From assembly GCA_036346395.1 (NCBI GenBank), contig CM070615.1:26097282-26161281 (forward strand): a DNA stretch of 64,000 bases, written 5' to 3'. The notes below the pieces were generated by a model, which made no database searches, was not told the origin of the DNA, and worked only from the letters and a program-made list of their open reading frames with translations. Positions 34,445 through 46,985 of the stretch are shown here, one piece after another. The position numbers and the translations under genes are program-made. Position 1 is the stretch's first letter, and each line of letters starts with the position of its first letter. Origin of the DNA: Hsuehochloa calcarea (Eukaryota > Streptophyta > Magnoliopsida > Poales > Poaceae).

Positions 34445-36768
34445 TGTAACACCCCAGCCCAACACTGAGCCTAGAATGCCACCTCACTACTCTCTCAGCT
34501 AATAATTATCGACACACTATAAAATTACAGCAAGAAAACAACAATAAACATATCCATGGATCACAAAAGAACATGCATAATTATGGATCAAGCGATAATA
34601 AATAAGCAAGGAGAAATATAACGTGTAAATAATCGAGGATAGCACCAACTCATCGAATCCAAATCATTAAAACAAATAGTCTAGTCCAAAACGTTGTACT
34701 AAACTTTATTCAACCCCTAACATGTCCAAGAGTAATCCAATTTTGAATGAAAAGATTCTTATGGCAAATGATCATGTGATTGAAGTATGGGTCTAATCCA
34801 TGTGCTCTACTCGCTCTCAGTCACGGCGTTCTCGAAGATCACCTAAAAACAACAAAAGAGCAAGGGTGAGTCCACGACTCAGCAAACACATCAATATACA
34901 ACGAACAATAATAAATCAACAGTAATCAATAGCTTCATTATCATCACATGCACTTCTATTAATATTCTCATGCAGTTATCATCTCTTTGATTCACATCCA
35001 TTAATCTCATGTATGAATGCAACTCTAATCTACATGTCCACATGCACTTCTTTCGCGTATACCGGTATAGCATGAGTGAATGCTCGCGACAACATTCACT
35101 CTCAAGCCCGTTCCTCCATAAGGATCGGGGACCTCCTCCACTCCCGTGGAGTTGTGATCATTCATGATCACCTGCTCATATGCAAAGATGCTTATGAATG
35201 CAAACATGCAAACTCCATCATAAACATCATATCCAACTTTTCATCATGTTTATCAACAAAGATATAACCATGTCATTCCATTGTTTGCAATTAAATAAAA
35301 TAAAAGCACAACAATAATGGTAATAGAAGATAAAGAAAACAGTGATCAATCATTGATCGTTGTCTACTATGCACTTGCCTTTACTAGTTGCGGCCTTGCG
35401 ATTTGGCTAGAAGATGGCAACAAGTACGACGCCTCTCCTACATTAAATATTCAAATTTCAATAAAAGCTACAGCATCATAAGAACAACAATCAATCGACA
35501 ACGCTCCTACCCGTTCCCAAATATACCACGCTTCTCCGGTACCGAATAGATACCCATTGCTGCCTTGGTACTAAAACGAACGTAACTTTTGACTCAAAAG
35601 TCCGATCACAACAAACCACCCCATTCTGGATTCTTCATAAAATTATCCACATTTTCTTAGATTACAAAGTCTTCTAATTAAATCATCTAACCCTCCGTTT
35701 TTAGCCCAGAAAACCGATCTGTCCGCTTCGGAACAGCAGGCCTTACTAAATTCATAACTTTTGTTTTATCCAACCAAAATGCGAGTTCTTAGATCCTACA
35801 GAACCATTGGACAATTATCTACAATTAACTAGTAGATGACATTTCCAAAATTTGCCATTAAGATACCCGAATAAATCGTTCAACAGAACAGCAGGCTGAA
35901 TAGATCTACTAATCGATATCTCCGACTACAAACATCATAACAAACCACCTTACTGTTCCGACAAAACATTCTAGTCTGCATGCATATAATGCTACGGCCA
36001 ACTAGTTAACTACTACTTAGCAAAATCCAATTCTTCTCTTCATCTTCCAATCGTCACGAAGAAACATTTTCTCTAAACACAACACTAATTGAACCTAAAG
36101 CAATTAGTTAGAGCCACTAATCACGTGCATGCATGGCACCTTAATACGTTAAACACATAGATCGCTAACCAAGGCACTACACATCTGTTAACTCATAGCA
36201 ATAAATCAAATAACAAATGAAACTCTACAGCACACGCACCCACACAATCGGCCAAAGCTAATTAAATCACGCACAAGCACAAAGAGACCAACCGAGGCGT
36301 GGCGAGAAAATCAACGCCGCCCTCGGTTTTCCACGCTGAAAGCGCGCAAGAAGAAGAAGACTGCACCGATCACGCGCATGCGGCGCGCTAAAACGGCAAG
36401 AAGAAGAAGACACCAAACCATTGGCGCCTCCACGCGGCGATCGGGCGGCGCCCACGCGGCAAAGAGGTTTGCTCGGGCGCCGCTTCGGCGGCGGCGGCCT
36501 GCGGCAAGCGAGTTCGCTCGGCGCAAGCCGCTCGGCGCTGGCTTCGCTCGGCAGCGACGCGGCGCAAGCAAAGGAAGTTGGCTGGCGGCGGCGCGGTGGA
36601 AAGAGAAAAAAAAGAAAAGCTGCTAGGGTTTTCTAGAATTCCCACAATCTATTTAAATAGCTCTTAAAAACTCGGAATTATCCTATTTTCACGTGTACTA
36701 TTTGATTAATTACGCACCGACCCTTAAGACGTTATTATTATTTATTTATTTATTTTCAGAATATTACA
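34445..36768 (-). repeat. Solo LTR of family C (2,324 bp)
   Basis: On the minus strand it starts TGTAATATTCTG and ends GGGGTGTTACA. It is flanked by a perfect 5-bp target duplication GCTCT (34440-34444 and 36769-36773). No internal sequence is attached, so it formed by LTR-LTR recombination. The hairpin TGAGTC-CAC-GACTCA is at 34867-34881. GC-rich frames at 36267-36645 are leader sequence. Confidence 0.95.
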
Positions 36769-36773
36769 GCTCT

Positions 36774-37070
36774 ACTCGGCATTATCAGTAATTGCAAAGA
36801 AGGAAGAAAGAACATTCTTGATATATGCACTGCATGCATGTATAAGAGTTTTATTTATGGGATTCTTGCTGATGTTCTTATGAGGATTGGCTAACCTCAT
36901 TTGCTAGTCGTGATGATTTGTTTATTATCACTGTTGTACTTTGCTGAGTCGTGGACTCACGCTTGTTGCTGTTATTCTCTTTAGGCACCACTCAAGGCAG
37001 TGACATGTATGGGAAGGGGTAGTTTTCATGCACTTCACGCATAACCACCCACGGCAAATAAATCAGCTTG
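36774..37070 (+). repeat. LTR of family E, right part
   Basis: Continuation of LTR E after the solo C LTR. It holds the conserved hairpin TGAGTC-GTG-GACTCA (36945-36959) followed by CGCTTGTTGC. It ends abruptly at the Helitron 5' terminus at 37071, so the LTR 3' end is missing. Confidence 0.6.
36945..36959. promoter_or_regulatory. Conserved LTR hairpin (copy in LTR E)
   Basis: TGAGTC-GTG-GACTCA, 6-bp stem, 3-nt loop. The stem is the same as in A and C, with a different loop. Confidence 0.65.
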
Positions 37071-37209
37071 TCTTAACTACTATAATTTTGAGTTTACCCC
37101 GTTCGTCCCCTCCCCATCCACTCACTCGCACATCGCCCCCATCCCAACCGCAAATCCGTCCCACCCACATCTCACGCACAAACAAAAATCCGTCGCTTGC
37201 ACCCCTCCC
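37071..37209 (+). mobile_element. Helitron H1, 5' terminus
   Basis: TCTTAACTACTATAATTT followed by GAGTTTACCCC. The first 30 bp match the H2 terminus at 43443 with only two differences. The preceding base is G rather than the A expected for a Helitron (A|T) insertion. The element is interrupted by the solo B LTR at 37210 and resumes at 40427. No matching 3' end was found before H2. Confidence 0.6.
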
Positions 37210-40200
37210 TGTCGGGACCCAAATATGCAAATCTGGACCCTCTGTGTATTCTGCACTAGTCCAGGATCACGCTAGTGCACACAGTGTCAACATCGATGAA
37301 ATATCACATCCATACAACGAATATAAGAATAAATGAGTACCTTTAAATAACAAATAACTGTTGGGACCTTACGGTAGAGTTTTACATTTATTAAGCCATG
37401 CAAGGCTGACAATAAGAGAATAAACTGCAATGAAGCGAAATAAACTCGGTGGCTCCCATCAATTTACCACAGCAACAGGCGGCGGGATCAAGACCCTAAC
37501 GTTCAACCTTCAGAGAACTCTTCTTCAAAAGCAAAGTGACGACTCCTCCATACATTGATTTGTTTAGCAAGAGTGAGTACACACCGTACTCGCAAATCAT
37601 ACCACAGAATGCATTTATACATGATGGCTTATTCCAAAGGAATGGCTTCTGTGGTTATTTTGCGGAAATGCAACATTCGCAATTGAATACAATAATAGAT
37701 TGAAAACATAATTCAAAACAAATAGACAATAATAAGTTAACAATTGATTTCACAAAGGACACACAGTCTAATCAAGTTCTTTCACACAGCTGAACAAGTT
37801 ATCTCACACAGCTGACCCTTCCCAATTGTTTTATGAAAATCTACCCCTCGTGTGAAATTCCCGAGCATGTCCATAACCGAGGACGCGGCTATTCGAATAG
37901 ATTGGTTTAAACACTCTGCAGAGGTTGTACACTTTACCCACATGATACAATCAGTGTAGCGAGCACTGACCATAACAAAACCTTTCAGAGATTTCATCTC
38001 AAACAATGACACTCCTGGTGTGCTTTACTGCCGTCCAATTTGTACACACAGCCCTTGGAACGACACACACCATTGGACAGGATGCGTGAACCGTCCGCGA
38101 TGTGACATATCACACCTCCAAACCCATCACACAACTTAAATACAACCCGAGTTGTCAATGTCAAGACTCCATAACTTACTAAGTCGGGCCCACCCATACT
38201 AGGCATGTGGTCGCATGAAGAAGGCCCAGTTCAATGGCGCACAAAGTTAAGTCCTTAATTGTCCAAGGCAAGACTTCCAGTTTTAACCCAAATCACAAAG
38301 TTTAATAAGCACACAGCTCCACCATTCACACAGAATCCACCACTTACCTCAGTCTAAATCTTTTCCCACCCTGTTGGTTAAGTGCAACACATGCCATCAA
38401 CGAGTAACAGCACACAGCACACACAGATTCATCACACAGTTCCATAATCACTTAGTCAGGTTTATAATTGCATCTCACATGAAATGATGACTCGTGGCAT
38501 GGCTAAGCAGTCTAATCGTATCTAACCAACCCACGTTGGTGCTACGATAATACCAACTAATAATGAACCAACCTAGGGTGACAAAAGATCATGGCATACA
38601 ATAGACAAGGTGGCATAACAATTTGGATTAATAGCTACACCCAAAAGTATTTAAATAATTACTTGAAATAGAATGCAATACATTGAAACAAAGTATTTCG
38701 AAAAACTGGGTTCAAAATGATCAAAGGTATAACTTGCCTTGGAATAGATCTAGATATTGGTCTTGGTCTTGAGGTGCTCCTTCTTACGCAAAATTCCCAA
38801 GTATCGGCGTCTACTCGCAAACGAGACAAAAGAAACAAAACAAGTAAATAACAGAGGCAAAACAAACTCCAAAAATCAAATAAAATTCACCATTAAATAG
38901 ATCTTAATTTTATATGAATTTACAAATTTGAATGGGCTCAATTGGACTTCGGATGCAAAAGATATGGGCTTTGGAAGATTTGAAAATCAATTAAACCCTA
39001 ATTTGGATTTTCTTGAATTTCCCGAATTATTTTTATAAAGGAAAATCGGATTAATGCGCAATGCTTGCGTCAGCCGAGAATTTCCGGAAAAAGAAATATA
39101 TTTAAAAAGAATTCTGACATGTGGGACCCACTGTCAGTGGCACGGCTCACGGTGAATCGGGTTCACCGAGCCACGAGAGATTTGGCCTGGTGGACTGAGC
39201 CACGCAGCACTGATGTGGCGGCCACGCAGATGACACGCAAGCGCTAGAGGTGACGGGGCGCTGGCGTGGTTGCTGACGATGCACTGCGAGAAGGCGGCTC
39301 GGGACCAAGGGCTCGCCGGCGATTAGCGGCGAAGTCGCCGGTGACCAAAGGTACGAAGGTTCCACGGTTATTGCGCACCGATGGTACCCTTACCGATGGT
39401 CGGAAGCGGCGGTGGCGACCGCGGCGAGGAAGAAGCGGCGAGAGAAACCTCGGTTTTGTCGGACGGACGGCGCTCGGCGATGCTCGCGACGAGGAGTGCG
39501 CCGAGGTACGAGAGCGAACAACAGGCGGCGAGCGGCGGCAACGGCGGCGCAATCCATCGGAGAAGAAGCTCTACCGAAAACCCTAAAGCTTGAAATGCGG
39601 CGGCGCTAGAGCGATCGGGCGGCGAGTGGCGGCTTAGGGTTGCGAGGTCGAGCGATCCTAAGGGGTATTTATAGGCCGGGACGCCGGATTTGGAAATCCC
39701 AAATCGGGTCCAAAGCGGCGGATTTTGAAATCCTTGATTCTCGGAGATTGAAACCGATTTGGAAATTGAAAATAACCGGAGCAGGTGCGGAGAGATAAGG
39801 CTTCGAGGCGTTGTCCGTGCACAAAATCGTATCGCTTTGCGCAATTGTCGGACGGCTCAGAGATCCGAAAATGGCGGGACGCGCGCGGCCGCGGAGAAGA
39901 AGGCAGCGCGAGCAGCGACCTGTGGCGGTCCCACTGGCGGCAGCGAGGCGCGGCGAGCGGCGTGCGATGGCGATCCAACGGCGCGAGCGGCGCGGCGGCG
40001 AACGAGCGAGATCAGCGAAGCGGCCACGCGGCGACAATCCAACGGGTTGAGGCGGCGAGATCGTGAAGCGGCGGCGGCGAGCGATCTTGATCCAACGGTG
40101 GGAATAGTGTTGGGCTTGCCCGAATATCGAAGGATTTAAAATAGATTTTTCTTTTTAATAAATCCAGAAAATGCAAATAGCAATTAGAAAATAGCAAATG

Positions 40201-40426
40201 ACTTTGGAAAAATTCCAGAAAATTCTATAAAATATATCCAAGCACATAGAATCTAAATAAAATAGTTTTGACAATTGTTGATGTTGGGATTAAGCACATT
40301 AAATCAATTTTTCCTTAAAGTCCATATTAAGCTTTTTAAATTAATATTCAAATAAATCCAAATGGTGAATTTTCTCACTACCACTATTTAAAAGATTTTT
40401 AAAGCTCTGAAATTTGGGATGTTACA
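37210..40426 (-). repeat. Solo LTR of family B (3,217 bp)
   Basis: On the minus strand it begins TGTAACATCCC at 40426 and ends TCCCGACA at 37210. It is flanked by a perfect target duplication CTCCC (37205-37209 and 40427-40431). TATA box at 39666-39673; TCCAACGG at 39974, 40038 and 40091; TTTGATCAT block at 38709-38725; CTCTGCAGAG at 37914-37923; CTATTCGAATAG at 37889-37900; hairpin at 37575-37591. Frames at 39266-40139 are GC-rich leader sequence. Confidence 0.95.
37575..37591. promoter_or_regulatory. Conserved LTR hairpin (solo LTR B)
   Basis: GAGTAC-ACACC-GTACTC, identical stem to the 3' LTR of element B, about 366 bp from the LTR 3' end. Confidence 0.7.
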
Positions 40427-40579
40427 CTCCCCCCACAGCTCACGCCAAAAAAACTGTTTCGTCCACCCGTTTAGCTTTCCTCGGCCACCGCAGCGGAGGT
40501 CGTCGCACCTCCCTCACACACGAAAAAACAATTCGTCCCCCCTTTTCGCTTTCCTCTGCCGCCACCCTGTTCCTCTGCA

Positions 40580-40725
40580 TCCTCCGCCTCCATCCTCGCC
40601 CCCCACGATTTTTGCTTTTTCTCAGCCACCACCCCATTCCTCCGCCTCCACCTCCATCCTCGCCCCCCACGATTTTTGCTTTCCTCAGCCACCACCCCAT
40701 TCCTCCGCCTCCACCTCCATCCTAA
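40580..40725 (+). repeat. ~64-bp tandem repeat, about 2.2 copies
   Basis: CATCCTCGCCCCCCACG recurs at 40591 and 40655, with a third partial start at 40718. The unit runs through TTTTTGCT, CAGCCACCACCCCATTC and CTCCGCCTCCACC. It lies in Helitron H1. Confidence 0.85.
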
Positions 40726-42006
40726 CTCCCCCTCACACCTATTGCTGCGTGCAGTTCCATGCCATGGCGGCAGTGGCGTTGAATCGAGTCAGTGAGGAAC
40801 CGAGGGCGATGGATCGAGGGATCCATGACTGACGGCTACGCTTCAAGGCTCAACGGCCAGCAGAGATATTGGATCAAGGAGGTGACGGACCCTCCCTCTC
40901 CACTAGCTATTTCTTTCTTGGTTGGATATTGATGGAGAGGCTTGCATCATGGTCCCGTTGGATTGGAGTACCCTTCTTCTGCTCCAAGATCGGTCGCTTC
41001 GTCTGCTCGCCGGCGATTGCAAGGTGAGGCTTCCTCAAGTAGTTGGTTTCTTCTACAATATTAGCAGTTCATATACAAGTACCAAAGGTAGAGAACCCAT
41101 CAAGAAACCATTTAGATTTTTTTGGACCTACCTGCCTACTTACCTTCCCTAGGGATGTGCTCGCAGGAGGTGGAGGCGCGGAGGCGGCGATGAAGGGGTA
41201 TGCGATACGGTTGGTGTGGCGCAAGGGGGCGGTCCTCCTCGCCCTCATCTCCCAGTCCTGCAGCTCCTCCGTCGCATTCCTCTTAGGTCCCTTGCTTCTC
41301 TGTCCTAATGCATTCATCCATCCTTCGTAGTGCTTCTTTGTGTATGTACATTGCAGTATATCGGTGTTGCCGGGATTCCTGCTTCCACAACGCCATGTTA
41401 ACTACTTGATGATGCATCGGTGTAGTGTTGTTAACTTGTTGTTACGCACGTACAATTGTTTGGAAGGGTCCAATGTGGTTACCTCTCATGATCCCACCTT
41501 GCGCAAAAGAAGAAAAAAAGAAATGGTCTTATTAACTGATTCATTGGTCAGCTTGTGTATCAACTGATTACTGGCCTAGGATTAATTCTTGCCTGCAAGT
41601 TACTGCCAACACTCACTACCTTGCTACTTGCCGATGGATTGTCCTAATCATGTGTAGTATTCTGAGCCCCTAATACTTGAAATTCTATTATTTATGATGA
41701 TGTGCTAGAGCTTCGGTGTGTTTACTTTGGACCACATTCTCAAGTTAAATATGTCTTGGACTTTCTATCAAGACTGCCTATTACAATCTTTTGCCTTAAC
41801 CTAACATAGTTTACCATGTTTTGCACCCGTGCAGCACTCTGTAAAAAAGACATTAAAGTTATCTCTATGTTGGACTCGATGGGACTCTCACCGAAACCAC
41901 TCCACCGTAAAAATTATTCCTTGCCTTGCTCTGCTGATAAATTATTTGTGTTCCATAGTCTAACATTGGTCCCTTCATTCTACATGCTGCCAGTTACATG
42001 TTGCAG

Positions 42007-42174
42007 ATAAATCTCAATGATGTTGTCATTCCAAAGAAAACTCCCAACACAATTGTAAAAAGGTTATCGTATATAACAGTTGGTAAACAGGACAAAAATT
42101 CTTTACCACTGTTTGGAGGACGTCAAAGCTGGAAACAGAGGGAGGAAAGCTTTAAACTGAATGCTACTATGAAG
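42007..42174 (+). pseudogene. Captured exon of a DUF616 (MUCI70/TOD1-like) gene
   Basis: A 168-bp block is bounded by a splice acceptor (TTGCAG, ends 42006) and a donor (GAAG|GTACCT, 42175). It is open in one frame, 56 codons, including KRLSYITVGKQDK, LPLFGG and SWKQREESFKLNATMK. These resemble the segment upstream of the CGF motif in plant DUF616 proteins (putative glycosyltransferases). The expected following exon, which would start HCGF, is not found. The recognition is from memory and moderate. An isolated intact exon next to a Helitron 5' end suggests recent capture. Confidence 0.5.
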
Positions 42175-43374
42175 GTACCTACTTACCTTTATTATGTGTG
42201 TATAAGCTCCCTTATCTTATTAACTCCTAATATATTGTGGTTCGATTAAGTAGCAAAGAGCGTTAAAGGTGGAATCATCAGCTACATTTTCTATGATTCA
42301 GTAGGTTTGTCACTGAACTATCTACATATTTTTGTTCACTTCTAGATGAGCGGGTCTGGTATCAAAGCACATACAAGACTCTAATGCAGGAATTCCCCGC
42401 ATCCACATAGACTCGAGCTACCCCACGATGCGGAGCCTCCCATGCCTTCGCACCAACTCCCTCACCTGCCTTTTTGCCCCCGACCTTCCCTATCCGGCAC
42501 CGAGTTGAATGCCCTGATTGCCCACATCCGCACCTAGAGGGTGCCGTCGCCTGATCTACACGTCTTTTGTCTAAATGTGAAGCGGCACCATGGATTCATG
42601 CACTTTTGCTCAAGGTTTCTCAAAATTACAGTTTCCATTTACACTCTTATATCAGTGGTCAAGTAGTATGGTGATTTAATGAAGTTGAGCATTTACATTT
42701 GTTTTGCATAATTGCTACTTAGTTCAGTTCAGTAACTTCGGTTACTGGTTTTCAGCCCTGCATAAGGTATTCTTTCTGATAGTTGCATTTACAATCCTTC
42801 ATTTATATCAATTTGAGTATCAATTATGTAGGAAGTTTGATGATGTGGGTGATTGATTAGCACCAACCAAGATGATGCGACAGCCTACCATTTGGTGTGG
42901 GGTTGATAGCATATAACACTCGAAGCACATCTGCAATGCAATATCCATGTTTTGTCCGATCATGTTTAATGAGTTTTCCTCTTCTCTTTTCAGGGATCAT
43001 TATGTACACCAAAATATAAAGAGGATGCAAAGGAAAAAAAAATAGGTATAACTTTCGAACTTCGGCAGGAACTGGATAACTTTACTGGGTAGGAGGATGG
43101 GAACTGAGAAATCTTACACATCTTCCGCCAATACATGACCCTCGCCATATGCATGACCATTGTTAATACTATTATAGATAAGATATCTTCATAGATTCCT
43201 TCTCAAATCTCCAAATGGTTTAGGTGCAAATATATCAGTTAAAGTTGATTGATCCAGACCTTTGTCTGCTAGGTAGTTCATACGAATGGATTGCACCATC
43301 TGTAACTATAGGTGATTTTGATTGATTAAACTTTGCACACTGTCCTGTTCTGTGATGTTTACGTGTTATTGCTT

Positions 43375-43378
<4 letters not shown>

Positions 43379-43442
<64 letters not shown>
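43379..43442. repeat. (TA)n microsatellite, about 64 bp
   Basis: A pure TA tract immediately before the 5' end of Helitron H2. The TG(TA)n sequence just after the Helitron (46915-46936) is its likely other half. Confidence 0.98.
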
Positions 43443-43445
<3 letters not shown>

Positions 43446-46400
43446 TAACTACTATAATTCTAAGTTTACCCCTCCCACCCCACGGCAAAACGTCGCACGC
43501 ATGTAAAAAGAACCGTCGCCTCGCTTGTCTTCCCCTCCCCTCTCACCCCACACCAAACCGCCGCCCGCATGGAAAAAGAACCGCCGCCTCGCTTCTCTTC
43601 CTCCTCCCACCCCACGCCAAACCGCCGCCCCTCTCATCGCCCCGCGCCTCCCTCGCGCTCGCCCTGAATCCTCGCATCGCTCCTGCCCCACCCGCATCGC
43701 CCAACTCCTCCCCACCGCTGGCTCGCTCCAGTCCCTTGACCCTCGCCCACCGCCTCCGCCCCCAGCCACGGCGCCCTCTGTCCCTCTTCCCTGTGGTCGA
43801 CGCCGCCATCCTCCCTCTTCCCTGTGCCTGACGTCGCCGGTGGTGGCGAGTTCGAGAGCGAGGAGGTCACGACGAGGTGGGGGCACGCCATGAGAGAAGC
43901 ACCGCGGCCTTGGCGTGCACATTAGCTTCGTCTGCTCCGTCACCCTAGACTCGTGGACCGAGGTGCAGCTCCGCAAGATGGAGGCTAGGGGCAACGACCG
44001 CCTCAACGCCTTCCTCACCGCGCGGGGTGTGCCCAAGGAGAAGCCCCACATCGCCAAGTACAACTCCAACACCGCCACCGCATATCACGACCGCATCACC
44101 GCGCTCGTCGAAGGTAGGTTGTGGAGCGACCCGCCCGTCGTTAAGGAGACGCCCGGATCTGGCGCGCCTACGCTCGCCAGGAAGCCACCCCTTCCTGCCT
44201 CCGGTATGGGCAGCGGTGGCGGCGGCGGAGGATGGGATGACTGGGATGACGACTTCCGGCCAGACATGAGGAGGAACCCATCGGCGAGGTCATTCGGTGC
44301 CACGGGAGCTGAGTCAGGAGTCAGCTGACGATGCAGCTCCTGGTCGCATCAATGGTCGGCAACGTGGATGACCGGCGATGCGGGTCGAGGCGACGGCTCT
44401 CGGTGGCGATAATGGCTAATACTACTGCACGTGGCAATGGCACGTAGGATCCTCTCATCAGAGCATCTTGCCAAATCCCCCACTCATGTGACATGTCCAC
44501 GCTGAAAGGTATATCTCCTCTAATCGTTCTTTCTCTTTCTTTCGTGTTAAGGTAGCAAGCCATAATTGCAACTTCTTTTTCCCCCTTTTTGAGCTCGGTT
44601 GTAGTTGAAAGTTTTGTAAATCCACACTTGAAAGCTCCCCAAATTGAAAGTTTTCATCCCCAATTTCAATTTTTTAATCCAATTTTCGCAGATTTTTTGG
44701 GCTTGAGTTGAAATCTTCATAGTCCGAATTGAAAGTATACAAGAATGATTGGAAAGCTTTTTAATCCGGTTTGAAAGCTTTGATTTCGACCTGTAGTTGT
44801 CAAAATCAAAGTTGAAATTAGGCGAATTTTCTGATTTGAAAGTTTCTTCCTTAATAGCAAGTTGAATTTGTGGAGTACAAAATTGAATGGAATCACTGGT
44901 TACTCACGTTTTAGCATTCTTTGTCCTAAACAGCAGGAGGCTTGGGTGTCATCAACATTCTAGCTCAGGATTAAGCCATACTGCTCAAACATCTTAGTAA
45001 GTTCTTCGATAGGCATAAATCTTATTTGGATCCATTTTACTTGACAAGGCTTAATACTCAGTCATTTATTTCAGTTCAGTACCATCTCCTCGGTCTAACT
45101 CAACTGAATAAAATGGGTATACGGATTTTCATTTCATTTGTAGAATTGGCACATAGTCTGGCTCTATTATGCACTGAGACGTATGCTGAGATATATGCAG
45201 AGTTGGATTCTATATGTTTTACTAGCTATTCTTGATTTGCAAAGTATGATGATCTTTCTAGGTTTATGGTGCATAGCATGTTGGCGCCATTCATGGCTGG
45301 CTAGCAGAGCAATGATTTGCATCGCTAGTTATTGAGAGATCTGAGGTTGTGACTCTCAATTCTGGCATTATATCGTTTTACTTCTCATGAAATGTAGCAT
45401 TGGATTTTATTTATTGGACAGATCTAGCACTCTATAGTTCAAAAGGCTCTTCCTTGGTGTGCTTGTGATCTGAAATTGCTAATGGATTGGTAGTTTGTTG
45501 GGACTTAATTCATTTTTCGCATGTTGGGATTATATTTCTTTATTTTCTTTTGGTGGATAATTGTCCTACGAGTCTAGGACTAAAGCTGAGATTGAAACAT
45601 GTAATATGAGATCAAGTAGATAGAATGTTGTGCGCCTGAAGCTAGATACCATGTTAAGAGTTTTACTTAAGTAGCTTTGTTTAGAAACACATGATCTATT
45701 TTGTTGAGTGACCTGGTTTATACACATACATATTAGGTCTATGAGAGTGGTAAAGGAATTATTGCTTTAATTTTTTAATGGGGAAACTGTTGGCCCTTAA
45801 TGTGAAGTAAATGGTTAAATACGATTTTCTTCCTCTTATTGTTACAGAAGTAAATTCGTGAATAATCATTATCTACCATGAGCTAAAAGTTACCCAAAAT
45901 AGACGGGAATGCTTATCTGGATTTCAAATTTGAACCTTTTACACTATTTTGAAGATAATCTCCTCGGTGATACAGAGTTTGGTCTAAGATAATGTCATCT
46001 CATATTGTATCTTGCTAAATTAGGCCATGCCACTTAATTAATAGAATTCTCATTTTATTAGTGTGACTCTTGTATGAGCTAATTTTTCACTACTAATTGC
46101 ATCCATGGTCTCAAATTGTTTTATACGTTAGATCCTAGATGGATTGGTTTGCCGACATGGGAAAGAGTTAGTCTAACCATGTTAGGCTCGGTTAGCTGTC
46201 TATTATTGTTTTAAAATGCTTCTTTTGCTAACCAAGACAATCACCATGATGTACATAATTCCTGCATTGTGCAGAGAGCTCTCCCACATGAACTCAGTCA
46301 CTGGAAGCCTGGATCAGTCATAATTTGAGGGATTATGGCCACCTCTTTCTCATCTCTCTGCGGTTCCTCACAATACGGATGATTGAACCCTCCTAGGTCC

Positions 46401-46914
46401 CCCATCACTCTTCACCTTCATGGCTTCATGCATATATTTTATTTACCTAATCTTTGTATTTCATTTGGAAGCGTTAGTTTGTTTTGCAAAATCGTAAGTA
46501 CTAGATAACTTTTTTTCCTTATGAGAGGTTTGTTTATTGAAGAAAATTTTATTGCTTGAGTAAAAATTTGGTGATCATGTTGATGCCTAAGCTCGGGTAA
46601 GAGAGGGGAGAATATGGGTTGTTTTGAAACTTTTAGTGTCCCGTATAAAATGTGAAGTTCAATTTTTTATAGCCAATGTGTGCAACACATAGCAGAGCTT
46701 CATCATCTTGGTACTAATTGTCAGTTTATATGCAAAGTGAATGTTCGTTCATTTTGGGTAGCAGTAGTAACAGGTGTTGTAATAGTTGGAGTTAATATTT
46801 TTATTTATTCGTGTGTGAAAGAAAATTGATATTTATTATTCGGTTTAGGACCTGTATGTTGATATATATCAGTATCTTTTGGAGTTCCGTTGCAACGCAC
46901 AGACATTCTACTAA
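43443..46914 (+). mobile_element. Helitron H2 (3,472 bp), non-autonomous
   Basis: The 5' end is TC (TCTTAACTACTATAATT) preceded by A. The 3' end is CTAA followed by T, fitting CTRR and insertion between A and T. Just upstream of the 3' end is the palindrome CGTTGCAACG (46888-46897) followed by CACAGACATTCTA, the hairpin arrangement typical of grass Helitrons. No Rep/helicase is encoded, so movement would need a helper. It carries an ArfGAP gene fragment and sits in a (TA)n tract. Confidence 0.85.
43897..44328 (+). pseudogene. Captured ArfGAP (AGD6/AGD7-like) fragment
   Basis: The frame 43897-44328 gives KHRGLGVHISF, LDSWTEVQLRKMEA, GNDRLNAFL, KYNSNTA and DPPVVKETPGSG, then a Gly-rich, Trp/Asp-rich linker (WDDWDDD) as in plant AGD6/7-type ADP-ribosylation-factor GTPase activators. 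The zinc finger (CxxC...CxxC) that should precede KHRGLG is missing and replaced by unrelated sequence, and the usual V-R-S is V-C-S. It ends at a stop (44326-44328) soon after the linker, well short of the family's usual ~450 residues. It cannot be an active GAP. Transcription from this copy is possible but unproven. Confidence 0.85.
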
Positions 46915-46943
46915 TGTATATATGTATATATATATACACACAG

Positions 46944-46949
<6 letters not shown>

Positions 46950-46983
<34 letters not shown>
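46950..46983. repeat. (TA)n microsatellite, left of Micron-like element
   Basis: Pure TA tract of about 34 bp. It ends where a 349-bp unique segment begins; another TA tract starts at its far end. Confidence 0.98.

Positions 46984-46985
<2 letters not shown>

Larger units (their letters stand above)
40427..43378 (+). mobile_element. Helitron H1 body with captured gene pieces
   Basis: This is the continuation of H1 after the solo B LTR. It starts with C-rich sequence, then exon-like GC-rich blocks (40760-41310) alternating with AT-rich intron-like sequence. One block (42007-42174) is a recognisable exon. Another possible exon starts after CTTTTCAG at about 42993. The mixture of exons and introns without a complete gene is typical of Helitron gene capture. 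Confidence 0.5.

Noticed and set aside
37071..43378. Calling H1 a complete Helitron
   Set aside because: No CTRR 3' end with an upstream hairpin was found before H2, and the base before its 5' end is G instead of A.
43322..43831. 169-codon frame with a long Tyr-Ile run
   Set aside because: The run is the translation of the (TA)n microsatellite, and the rest is the C-rich Helitron 5' region.
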